A DNA stretch of 23,143 nucleotides, taken from positions 1 through 23,143 of the forward strand of contig JAEWOP010000001.1 in the NCBI GenBank assembly GCA_023399635.1, given 5' to 3'. Source of the DNA: Pseudomonadota bacterium. Its GTDB lineage: Bacteria > Pseudomonadota > Alphaproteobacteria > Rhizobiales > Rhizobiaceae. The notes under the pieces are model-generated. The model worked only from the letters and a program-made list of their open reading frames with translations, was not told the DNA's origin and searched no databases. The position numbers and the translations under genes were made by a program. Shown one piece after another: positions 1 to 6,662 of the stretch. How positions within the stretch are numbered: position 1 is the first letter of the stretch; every line of letters begins with the position of its first letter.

Positions 1-127
1 GGCCCATCAGCCCAAAACATCAAAGGAGAAACGCAAGAACTTGACCCCGACCAACAACACGAACGATACCTAAAGGCGGGTCAATTCTCGGTGGAAATGC
101 CGGGTCAGCTCTCAGTGGAAATCAACA
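1..127. mobile_element. Right end of an IS21-family-like insertion sequence (partial)
   Basis: Two tandem copies of a terminal-repeat-like unit are visible, GGGTCAATTCTCGGTGGAA starting at 78 and GGGTCAGCTCTCAGTGGAA starting at 102, with a 24-bp period. The second copy runs on to a final CA at 126-127. Multiple short terminal repeats and ends finishing in CA are typical of the IS21 family. An open frame at 2-71, ending in TAA at 71-73, could be the tail of the element's last gene (an IstB-like helper ATPase would be expected there), but only about 23 residues are in the window and they carry no diagnostic motif. Everything further left is outside the window, so completeness and family are inferred from the end structure only. 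Confidence 0.55.
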
Positions 128-189
128 GCTCGCGTATTCTGATCAACGCGAGTGCACCGGCTGAAACCCTGCGGACATGACAATTTCCG

Positions 190-236
190 CCTTGCCAAGG
201 TTGGGGTCGAGCGTTCGAATCGCTTCACCCGCTCCA
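190..236 (+). other. 3' fragment of tRNA-Gly(GCC), putative integration attachment site
   Basis: The sequence reads as the anticodon loop TTGCCAA (192-198, anticodon GCC), the 3' strand of the anticodon stem (199-203), the variable region (204-208), an intact T arm with 5-bp stem and TTCGAAT loop (209-225), the 3' acceptor strand CACCCGC (226-232) and the encoded TCCA end (233-236). The matching 5' acceptor GCGGGTG and D arm are absent: the bases just upstream have no tRNA character. A 3' half starting near the anticodon loop is the usual scar left at the distal end of an element that integrated into a tRNA gene. The intact copy would then lie to the left of the window. The IS end at 127 supports mobile DNA on that side. 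Confidence 0.75.
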
Positions 237-299
237 TTTCTCCTCCTTTTTGCATCACCAATGATACAAGCGTCTATAAGACGGCTTGGTGTTGCAGCT

Positions 300-1049
300 T
301 TATTGGCACTGCTGTCGAGGGCCCCCACCATAAGGCTGGTAGGTGTTGTCTTCCGGTCGATATGAACGGTAGCGGGCAAAGCAGGACGCGGCATGTTCCG
401 CGGTTCCATAGCCTGACACACTGCTCGCAACAGCCTGCTCAGCGCCGTGATCGTCTGAGGGTGCATCCTCGTCTGCGAAGCTGTCGCCGTCCGCCGGAGG
501 TGGAGAAACGTCCTGTCCCGGAGACAAACTGGAAGCCATATTTGCTGAGAATGGCGATTCGCACTGCCTGCGCCCACCGCTATAGGGTGTATAACTATTG
601 TCCCTAGGGCGATAAGAGCGGTACCGCGAAGAGCACCACTCCAGATGCGCTTCGCTTAGAAGCGGTTCGCCAGCATCATTGGGTGCCGCTGTTTGCTCGG
701 AGGACGGGATTGAGCCGGTGATGGTTCCGTCTATGGGCTGAGAGACGAGTTGCCCGGCTACCGCTTCTTCAGACCGCGTCATCGCGACTTCTTGGTCCCC
801 CTGGCCATCAAGATTCGAATTACCCGCAAGTTGGGCTTGCGCCGGCGACGCGGTACGGCCGGGAAGACGCTCAAGATCGGTGGAGGTCGTATCCACCCGC
901 ACTGGATGATTGGTCCAGAGGTCCGTTGCGTCGGCCAGCTGCTTCTTGTCTTCGCCGGCAGAGAAATAAATGGTGGCTGCCACCAATCCGCCTACGAATG
1001 CCATAACGGAAAGGCTGAGCCCGCCTAAGATTGCTAGGACGACCTTCAT
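300..1049 (-). CDS. Membrane-anchored protein with two BA14K-type motifs
   Basis: This 249-residue protein starts with a hydrophobic segment (about residues 5-28) with one Lys in front of it, which could be an uncleaved signal anchor or a signal peptide. A long acidic, Ser/Ala/Pro-rich linker follows. Two copies of the BA14K signature occur, one at about 136-163 (CSSRYRSYRPRDNSYTPY) and one at the very C terminus, 222-248 (CFARYRSYRPEDNTYQPY). Each has a Cys on both sides. BA14K proteins are a Rhizobiales family of small envelope proteins, named from an immunoreactive Brucella protein. They usually carry one C-terminal copy, so the double copy and long linker are unusual. The start ATG is preceded by a GGAG-like ribosome site. 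The gene lies between the tRNA scar and the metabolic genes and has no close operon partner. Its molecular role is unknown. Confidence 0.8.
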   Translation of the reverse strand: MKVVLAILGGLSLSVMAFVGGLVAATIYFSAGEDKKQLADATDLWTNHPVRVDTTSTDLERLPGRTASPAQAQLAGNSNLDGQGDQEVAMTRSEEAVAGQLVSQPIDGTITGSIPSSEQTAAPNDAGEPLLSEAHLEWCSSRYRSYRPRDNSYTPYSGGRRQCESPFSANMASSLSPGQDVSPPPADGDSFADEDAPSDDHGAEQAVASSVSGYGTAEHAASCFARYRSYRPEDNTYQPYGGGPRQQCQ

Positions 1050-1150
1050 GATGCGCTCCAGGTTTAGCTGAAGGCAGAATGTTTAGCGCTACAAGGTGTT
1101 CCCCAAGAAAGGGCCTTCAGCCCGACATCATCAGGCCGAAGATGGCTCCA

Positions 1151-2164
1151 TCAGCTTATTGCGAAGACGTAGTCCGTCTCCTGCCGCAGCACCTCTCCCG
1201 GTCGAAGCACGGCGTTGGGGAAGTTGGGATGGTTGATGGCGTCCGGCCAGATCTGCGTCTCCAGGCAAAAGCCCGCAAAGGGCCCATAGCGTCGGCTGCC
1301 ATGTCCTGGAACTGCAACGTTCAACTTGTAACCCGAATAGAACTGCACACCGGGTTCCGTGGTCCGAACTTCCAGTGAAACACCGGAGATCGGACTGCGC
1401 GCCATCGCCACAGAACGCTTTTCGACCCGCTCGTCCGAAAGGCAGTAATTATGGTCAAACAGCACTCGCTCGCCGTTCTCCTGGCGATCCATTGGTCCCG
1501 TTTCGCGCAGGTCGAAGGCGGTTTCTGAAACGGGAATGAGAACTCCCATCGGGCACTGACGCTCGTCAACGGCTGTGATGCGATCGGCAGCAATCATGAT
1601 GTCATGGCCAAGAGCGGTTTCGCTGCCATCGAGATTGAAGTAGGTGTGCTGACAGATATTGCAGGGCGTGGGCTGGTCGGAAACCGCTTCATACAGAACC
1701 GTCAGCACGCCGTCGCCATGCAGGTGATAGGTCGCGGTGACGGTGCAGTTGCCGGGATAGCCGGCGCGACCGTCAGGATCAACGATCCGCATCACCACGC
1801 GGTCATCTGCAAGCTCGACGATTTCCCAGTTGCGCTTCGCCATCCCGTCGCTGCCGCCATGAAGATGGGTCACGCCGTTCTCGTTGAGCTCCAGCTGGTA
1901 TTGCCGGCCATCCAGTTCAAACCGGCCACCGGTGATGCGATTGGCTGATCGGCCAGGCGTGGCACCGAAATAGGAGGAATGTTTTGGATAGTCCTCGAAG
2001 TTGTCGAAGCCGAGAACGAGCGGCGGCTCGTGGCCTGCCAGCCGCAGATCCTGGATCACGGCGCCCCAAGTCATGACATAGGCGGTCAGCCCGCCTCCAG
2101 TGAGCTTCACGCGGTAGACAGTCTCACCGCTTGCCGTTTTACCAAAGATCTCGCGTTCAGCCAT
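1151..2164 (-). CDS. galM: Aldose 1-epimerase (mutarotase)
   Basis: The 337-residue protein is a full-length GalM-type enzyme interconverting alpha and beta anomers of hexoses such as galactose or glucose in the cytoplasm. Visible family marks are the substrate-binding NGVTHLHGG (His102), the catalytic His173 in CQHTYFNLDG and the catalytic Glu302 in GFCLETQIWPDA. The ATG at 2164 was chosen because GGGGAG sits about five bases upstream. A longer reading from a TTG at 2176 would place that Shine-Dalgarno inside the gene. The gene follows metA on the same strand after 77 bp with no clear terminator, so read-through from metA is possible, but no pathway link is evident. There is no sugar gene nearby to name the physiological substrate. 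Confidence 0.93.
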   Translation of the reverse strand: MAEREIFGKTASGETVYRVKLTGGGLTAYVMTWGAVIQDLRLAGHEPPLVLGFDNFEDYPKHSSYFGATPGRSANRITGGRFELDGRQYQLELNENGVTHLHGGSDGMAKRNWEIVELADDRVVMRIVDPDGRAGYPGNCTVTATYHLHGDGVLTVLYEAVSDQPTPCNICQHTYFNLDGSETALGHDIMIAADRITAVDERQCPMGVLIPVSETAFDLRETGPMDRQENGERVLFDHNYCLSDERVEKRSVAMARSPISGVSLEVRTTEPGVQFYSGYKLNVAVPGHGSRRYGPFAGFCLETQIWPDAINHPNFPNAVLRPGEVLRQETDYVFAIS

Positions 2165-2241
2165 GAAACTCCCCAAGTCACTGCCGATGGAACCTGATCG
2201 ATTTGCGCTGCCGGTGCAACGGCAAAGCCAGGCGATATCGA

Positions 2242-3171
2242 TTAGTCCGTCGATCTCGTTCCGATCTCGTCGAGATCGTAAGGCGTGGTCTGGTAGATAT
2301 CATTGATCCAGTTGCCAAACAGCAAATGGGCATGACTGCGCCAGCGGTTCTGCGGCGGCAGCGTTGCATCATCCTGGGGGAAGTAGTTGTGCGGCAGCTT
2401 GATTGGAACGCCTGCATCGACATCTCGAAAATACTCCTCGGCAAGCGAGGTGGAGTCATACTCGACGTGATTGAACATATAGAGGCGGCGCCCCTTCTTC
2501 TCCTCCACGAGGCAGACGCCCATTTCCTCCGATTCCATCAGGATATTGAGACCCGGGACCTTCTCGATGTCCTCACGGCGCACCTCGGTCCAGCGTGATA
2601 CAGGAACCTGGAAGTCGTCAGAAAAGCCGCTGAGGAAAATGGAGGAGGGGCAGAGGTTGCGGTGGCGGTAGATGCCGAAAGCCTTTTCCTTCAGTTCGTG
2701 CTTCGGCACGCCATGAAAATGGTAGATCGCCGCCATCGCGCCCCAGCAGACATTCATGGTCGAGTGAACATTGGTCGTCGTCCAGTCGAGGATCTGCTGC
2801 ATTTCCTCCCAGTAACTCACCGATTCAAAGGGCAGCGTCTCGACAGGCGCACCGGTGATAATGAAGCCGTCAAACTTCCGATGGCTGACTTCCTGCCAAG
2901 TCTGGTAAAATGAGAGGAGGTGATCCTCGGGCGTGTTCTTCGCCTTGTGTCCGCCAACCCTCACGAGCGAAAGCTCGACCTGCAGCGGCGACGCTCCGAT
3001 CAAGCGCGCCATTTGAAGCTCTGTCTTGATCTTGTTCGGCATGAGGTTGAGGAGCCCGATCTGCAACGGACGAATGTCCTGCCGCACCGCGACCGTCTCG
3101 GTCATGACCCGCACACCCTCTTCGACAAGGGTTTCGAAAGCGGGCAGCGTATCGGGAATCTTGATCGGCAT
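2242..3171 (-). CDS. metA: Homoserine O-acyltransferase, MetA type (probably acetyl-CoA specific)
   Basis: This 309-residue enzyme acylates the hydroxyl of L-homoserine, the first committed step of methionine synthesis. The catalytic set is in register with the E. coli enzyme: Cys142 in NVCWGAMA, His235 and Glu237 in NHVEYD. The residue at position 111 is Glu (GAPVETLPFE). In this family Gly111 goes with succinyl-CoA use and Glu111 with acetyl-CoA use, so an acetyltransferase is predicted although the protein belongs to the 'succinyltransferase' family. The gene has its own promoter, a SAM-II riboswitch and a hairpin plus T-run between riboswitch and start codon, so repression by S-adenosylmethionine is expected. 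A weak GTGAG lies nine bases before the ATG. Confidence 0.96.
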   Translation of the reverse strand: MPIKIPDTLPAFETLVEEGVRVMTETVAVRQDIRPLQIGLLNLMPNKIKTELQMARLIGASPLQVELSLVRVGGHKAKNTPEDHLLSFYQTWQEVSHRKFDGFIITGAPVETLPFESVSYWEEMQQILDWTTTNVHSTMNVCWGAMAAIYHFHGVPKHELKEKAFGIYRHRNLCPSSIFLSGFSDDFQVPVSRWTEVRREDIEKVPGLNILMESEEMGVCLVEEKKGRRLYMFNHVEYDSTSLAEEYFRDVDAGVPIKLPHNYFPQDDATLPPQNRWRSHAHLLFGNWINDIYQTTPYDLDEIGTRSTD

Positions 3172-3184
3172 CGCACACTCACAA

Positions 3185-3218
3185 ATAAAAAGCCGGCAAC
3201 GAGCAAATCGCTACCGGC
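3185..3218 (-). terminator. Intrinsic-terminator-like hairpin in the metA leader (attenuator candidate)
   Basis: Read on the minus strand, GCCGGTAGCGA (3218-3208) pairs with TCGTTGCCGGC (3202-3192) to give an 11-bp stem, including G-T pairs, with a 5-nt loop, followed at once by TTTTTATT (3191-3184). It lies between the SAM-II aptamer and the metA start codon and only about 13 bases before the ATG. It is therefore placed to stop transcription inside the leader. Whether it responds to S-adenosylmethionine is inference. Confidence 0.75.
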
Positions 3219-3238
3219 GCGTGAAAGTGGACTTCGCG

Positions 3239-3296
3239 CGGCCCTTTAGCGACTTGTTTAACGTGGCTGCAAGCCGGCCGGCCAAATCACCACGAA
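3239..3296 (-). promoter_or_regulatory. SAM-II riboswitch upstream of metA
   Basis: On the minus strand the leader shows the SAM-II pattern: CGTGG (3294-3290) followed by TGATTTGGCC, then GCTTGCAGCCACG, whose CCACG (3266-3262) closes the P1 stem, then TTAAACAAGTCGCTAAAGGG, whose 3' GGCC can form the pseudoknot with the loop. This metA motif was originally described upstream of metA in alphaproteobacteria. It binds S-adenosylmethionine and represses methionine synthesis. The aptamer ends about 20 nt before the terminator-like hairpin. Confidence 0.95.
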
Positions 3297-3304
3297 GTGT
3301 CCTT

Positions 3305-3333
3305 CTATTAGGCGCTTCTGCCTCAGGCGTCAA
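3305..3333 (-). promoter_or_regulatory. Housekeeping-type promoter of metA
   Basis: On the minus strand TTGACG (3333-3328) and TAATAG (3310-3305) are separated by exactly 17 bp. The implied start of transcription falls a few bases before the SAM-II aptamer, which agrees with the whole aptamer being transcribed. Confidence 0.75.
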
Positions 3334-3402
3334 TCTTGCGAGAATAACCTGCCTTGGCGCACGGCCTTTGCCTCGGCCGAGCTTTCGGTTAATGGCTGAC
3401 GT

Positions 3403-4056
3403 ATGACCCCTTCGACCTTCACCATCCTGCTTGGCGGCGAACTAACCCTGACCGATCGGCTCCGCCATGCGTTGAAGGGAAGCCGCTTCATTGCAGCGGA
3501 CGGCGGCATGCGGCATGCAGCGGCACTCGGGATAGAGCCAGAGCTATGGGTGGGCGATTTCGACTCCACGCCGGCTTCCTTGTCTCAAGAATGGCCGCAG
3601 GTGGAGCGTCAGGCCTTCCCGTCAGCCAAGAATGAAACGGATGGCGAGATAGCGACAGCCGAGGCGATCGCGAGAGGGGCGCAACGGCTGATCCTGGCGG
3701 GCGCCTTGGGGGGCGAAAGGAGCGATCATGCCCTGCAGCACATTTTGCTCGGCTTGAGGCTCGCGGAGCAGGATGTGGATATCCTGCTGACTTCGGGACG
3801 GGAGGAGGGCGTACCGCTTCTGGCGCAGTCCGAACGGCTTCTCGATCTGCCGCATGGCTCGCTCTTTTCCGTGATCGGGTTGTCCGATCTCGAAGGGCTG
3901 ACGATTACCCACGCGCGTTATCCCCTCGAGCACTTCTCTTTGCCGTTCGGCTCGTCGCGCACCATATCCAACATTGCCGAAGGGCCCGTTCGCTTTTCAC
4001 TGAAACAAGGCAGGGCCGTTATCTTGGCCCGCCCCTATGACCTGACTGGAGCCTGA
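3403..4056 (+). CDS. thiN: Thiamine pyrophosphokinase
   Basis: The 217-residue protein transfers pyrophosphate from ATP to thiamine to make the cofactor thiamine diphosphate. It shows the family signatures in order: AADGG (31-35), GDFDS (51-55), the KNETDGE stretch (76-82) and GGERSDH (103-109), which form the metal/ATP site, followed by the beta-rich thiamine-binding C-terminal half. Its ATG overlaps the stop of a four-codon frame (ATGGCTGACGTATGA), and no strong Shine-Dalgarno is visible, so the start is less certain than the family call. It ends 4 bp before the ABC-F gene, so the two are likely co-transcribed. Together with the ThiBPQ importer further on, it would complete thiamine salvage. 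No TPP riboswitch is seen in its own leader. Confidence 0.92.
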   Translation: MTPSTFTILLGGELTLTDRLRHALKGSRFIAADGGMRHAAALGIEPELWVGDFDSTPASLSQEWPQVERQAFPSAKNETDGEIATAEAIARGAQRLILAGALGGERSDHALQHILLGLRLAEQDVDILLTSGREEGVPLLAQSERLLDLPHGSLFSVIGLSDLEGLTITHARYPLEHFSLPFGSSRTISNIAEGPVRFSLKQGRAVILARPYDLTGA

Positions 4057-4060
4057 AACC

Positions 4061-5884
4061 TTGGCACCGCCTATCCTAAAACTCGATGACATCCACCTGA
4101 GCTTCGGCGGAACCGCGCTCTTGGCGGGAGCCGGTCTGCAGGTGGAGCCCGGCGACCGCATCTGCCTCGTCGGCCGCAATGGTTCTGGCAAATCAACGCT
4201 GATGAAGATCGCCGCGGGAATGGTGGAGCCGCAGTCCGGCGAGGTGTTCCGGCATCCGGCATCCACGATCCGCTATCTCGATCAAGCGCCGGATTTCTCC
4301 GGCTACGCAACCGTTCAGGAGTATGCGGAGGCCGGGCTAACGGCGGGGGATGATCCCTACCGGGTCACCTACCTTCTGGAGCATCTGGGGCTGACAGGCG
4401 AGGAGGATCCGGCGAGGCTTTCGGGTGGGGAGGCACGCCGCGCCGCTTTGGCACGTGTCATGGCGCCCGAGCCCAACATCCTGATGCTCGACGAACCCAC
4501 CAACCATCTGGACCTGCCGACGATCGAATGGCTGGAAGACGAGCTTAGGAAAAGCCGTAGTGCTCTGGTGGTGATCTCCCATGACCGTCGGTTCCTGGAG
4601 AAGGTCTCGACCGCCACCGTCTGGCTAGACCGCGGCACATCCCGCAGGCTCGACCGCGGTTTTGGTTCTTTCGAGGCCTGGCGGGATGAGGTGCTGGAGG
4701 CGGAGGAACTGGAGCAGCACAAGCTCGGCAAGGCGATCGAACGCGAGGAACATTGGCTGCGCTACGGCGTGACGGCGCGCCGAAAGCGAAACGTGCGCCG
4801 GCTGGGTGAACTGCACACGATGCGCAGTGCATATCGTGGTCATCAGGGGCCGCAGGGTTCGGTGCAGGCACAGGTGTCTGAAGGACGCGAATCCGGCAAG
4901 CTGGTGATCGAGGCAGAAGCCATCACGAAGAGCTATGATGGACGCTCGATAGTCGCACCTTTCTCCATTCGGGTGCATCGTGGCGACCGGATCGGCTTGG
5001 TCGGCCCGAACGGCGCCGGTAAAACGACGCTGTTGAAAATGCTGATCGGTGAGCTTGAGCCGGATTCCGGTACCCTGAAGCTCGGGACCAAGCTTGAGAT
5101 CGCGACGCTGGACCAGAAGCGTGAGGACCTCGATCCGGAGGACACGCTGTCCCACTACCTGACTGACGGTCGCGGCGAGACACTGCTGGTCAACGGTGAA
5201 CAGCGCCATGTGGCCGGTTACATGAAGGACTTTCTGTTCCAACCCGAACAGATCCGCACGCCGATCAAGAACCTGTCGGGCGGCGAGCGGGCCCGGCTGA
5301 TGCTGGCCCGGATCATGGCCAAACCATCCAACCTGCTGATCCTCGACGAACCGACCAACGATCTTGATATCGAGACGCTCGACCTGTTGCAGGAGATCGT
5401 CGCCGGCTATAACGGCACTGTCGTATTGGTCAGCCACGACCGCGACTTCCTTGATCGCACGGTGACATCGACGATCGCTCCGGCCAACCCGGAAGCGCCG
5501 GATGGGCGCTGGATCGAGTATGCCGGTGGCTATACCGATATGCTGGCCCAGCGGAAAGGCGCGCAGGAGGAACGGCGGCGCCTAGAAAAGCAGGAAAAGT
5601 CTCGCCCCGAGATAAGCTCACCAGCACCCGAGGTGGGAAAGAACAAGGGCAAGCTCTCCTTCAAGCAGAAGTTCGCGCTGGAGAACCTGCCCAAGGATAT
5701 GGCGAAGACGGAAGCAGACATTCAAGCCCGGGAAACGAAGATGGCGGATCCGGGCCTGTTCTCCAGAGACCCGGCAACGTTCAACAAGCTGGCAATGGAG
5801 CTGGAAAACCTGCGCAGCAGCCTGACGCAGATGGAGGAAGAATGGCTGGAGCTTGAGATGCTGCGCGAGGAGCTCGAGGGCTAG
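4061..5884 (+). CDS. uup: ABC-F family ATPase, Uup type
   Basis: This 607-residue cytosolic protein has two ATP-binding cassettes and no membrane segment. Domain 1 has Walker A GRNGSGKST (38-46), signature LSGGEARR (about 120) and Walker B LMLDEPTNHLD (about 140-151). Domain 2 has GPNGAGKTT (about 314-322), LSGGERAR (about 405) and LILDEPTNDLD (about 425-436). A charged coiled-coil tail follows (about 540-607), as in Uup. ABC-F proteins act on ribosomes or, for Uup, also on DNA structures and transposon excision. The exact role here is not shown by the sequence. The start is a TTG at 4061, with GGAG ten bases upstream and no in-frame ATG before the first Walker A. It follows thiN with a 4-bp gap. 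Confidence 0.92.
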   Translation: MAPPILKLDDIHLSFGGTALLAGAGLQVEPGDRICLVGRNGSGKSTLMKIAAGMVEPQSGEVFRHPASTIRYLDQAPDFSGYATVQEYAEAGLTAGDDPYRVTYLLEHLGLTGEEDPARLSGGEARRAALARVMAPEPNILMLDEPTNHLDLPTIEWLEDELRKSRSALVVISHDRRFLEKVSTATVWLDRGTSRRLDRGFGSFEAWRDEVLEAEELEQHKLGKAIEREEHWLRYGVTARRKRNVRRLGELHTMRSAYRGHQGPQGSVQAQVSEGRESGKLVIEAEAITKSYDGRSIVAPFSIRVHRGDRIGLVGPNGAGKTTLLKMLIGELEPDSGTLKLGTKLEIATLDQKREDLDPEDTLSHYLTDGRGETLLVNGEQRHVAGYMKDFLFQPEQIRTPIKNLSGGERARLMLARIMAKPSNLLILDEPTNDLDIETLDLLQEIVAGYNGTVVLVSHDRDFLDRTVTSTIAPANPEAPDGRWIEYAGGYTDMLAQRKGAQEERRRLEKQEKSRPEISSPAPEVGKNKGKLSFKQKFALENLPKDMAKTEADIQARETKMADPGLFSRDPATFNKLAMELENLRSSLTQMEEEWLELEMLREELEG

Positions 5885-6026
5885 CGTTAACCCTCCGTTA
5901 TCCATACTAAACTCTTGGCCGCACCTTCCCCGGAGCAACAGGAACAATAATTCCGGACACTCGTTCGGTGAGCAGTGCCAATCTGAGACACACGACACTG
6001 GCACCGCAACCCGCAGGAGATCTCCA

Positions 6027-6476
6027 ATGCTGGCAAGTGTATCGAGTGGTCGGCTAATGCAGACGCCCCGCCATCAGCGTGTTCTGATCATCGAAGACGA
6101 GTTCCTGATCGCGCTCGACGTCGCCGAAACGGTGGAGGCCATGGGTTTGGAAGTGGCTGGCTTTGCCAGCGGACGCAGCCATGCCTTGGCGCTTGCGCAG
6201 GCTGCCGATATTGCTTTCGTGGACGTCAATCTTGCAGACGGGCGCACTGGGCCGGCGCTCGGGCGCGAACTCGCCGAGGTTTACGGACTGACGGTTATCT
6301 ACATGACAGCCAACCCCGAGGAAGTCGACGCGATCGAAACTGGCCCGTTGGGCGTATTGACCAAGCCAGTGATGCCACATGTCGTCGAGCAATCGATTGA
6401 TTATGCCGTTGCCACGCGCACGGGTGGCTTTGCTGCCCAGCCTCGCGAACTGCGGGTCTTTCAGCACGCGCACTGA
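6027..6476 (+). CDS. Single-domain response regulator (CheY-like receiver)
   Basis: The protein is 149 residues: a short N-terminal stretch and then one receiver domain with no output domain. The phosphorylation residues are present: acidic pocket Glu23-Asp24-Glu25, phospho-acceptor Asp66 (FVDVNLADG), Thr94 (YMTANP) and Lys113 (LTKPV). The ATG at 6027 has GCAGGAGA six bases upstream. An internal ATG at 6057 gives a shorter form without a good ribosome site. A longer frame extending back into uup is unlikely. No histidine kinase is near, so its partner is unknown. The active site is intact, so it can probably be phosphorylated and act by protein contact. Confidence 0.85.
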   Translation: MLASVSSGRLMQTPRHQRVLIIEDEFLIALDVAETVEAMGLEVAGFASGRSHALALAQAADIAFVDVNLADGRTGPALGRELAEVYGLTVIYMTANPEEVDAIETGPLGVLTKPVMPHVVEQSIDYAVATRTGGFAAQPRELRVFQHAH

Positions 6477-6487
6477 GGGCTGACGCC

Positions 6488-6516
6488 TTGCCAAGTCCCA
6501 AAGGACTGGGTACACC
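6488..6516 (+). promoter_or_regulatory. Candidate promoter of the thiBPQ operon
   Basis: TTGCCA (6488-6493) and TACACC (6511-6516) are spaced by 17 bp. The -35 matches the consensus at five of six positions and the -10 at only three of six. The implied start near 6523 would place the riboswitch at the very 5' end of the transcript, as expected. Confidence 0.35.
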
Positions 6517-6523
6517 TTGAGAC

Positions 6524-6611
6524 GCTCTAACGGGGTGCCGCTTCATGCGGCTGAGAGGCTGATGCCAACCCGCGGAACCTGATCCGGTTAACACCGGCGG
6601 AGGGATTAGAC
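6524..6611 (+). promoter_or_regulatory. TPP riboswitch (THI element)
   Basis: The classic thiamine-diphosphate aptamer is present: CGGGGTGCC (6531-6539), GCTGAGAGG (6550-6558), and ACCCGCGGAACCTGATCCGG (6568-6587) followed by TTAACACCGGCGGAGGGA (6588-6605). The closing stem is TCTAA (6526-6530) with TTAGA (6606-6610). It lies about 50 nt upstream of thiB. Binding of TPP should repress the importer operon. Confidence 0.98.
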
Positions 6612-6649
6612 GGCTCTTCATCGATGCCTGTTTTCCCCTTTCCACCGAA

Positions 6650-6662
6650 CGAGGAGGCCTCG
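6650..6662 (+). promoter_or_regulatory. Short hairpin enclosing the thiB Shine-Dalgarno
   Basis: CGAGG (6650-6654) and CCTCG (6658-6662) can close a 5-bp stem over the loop AGG, burying the GAGGAGG ribosome site directly in front of the ATG at 6663. No intrinsic terminator is seen between the TPP aptamer and thiB, so translational control through this site is the simplest expectation. That link is inferred. Confidence 0.45.

Noticed and set aside
143..577. Minus-strand frame with the residues IRTLDPNLGKA near its end
   Set aside because: That residue string is the reverse-strand translation of the tRNA-Gly fragment, a known cause of spurious proteins. The rest overlaps the BA14K gene.
4625..5437. 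270-codon minus-strand frame inside the ABC-F gene
   Set aside because: It is antisense to conserved Walker and signature motifs and has no motif or ribosome site of its own.
5885..5910. CtrA-like TTAA-N7-TTAT just after the ABC-F gene
   Set aside because: One half deviates from TTAA-N7-TTAA, and the site is not clearly placed against a promoter. Such sequences occur often by chance.
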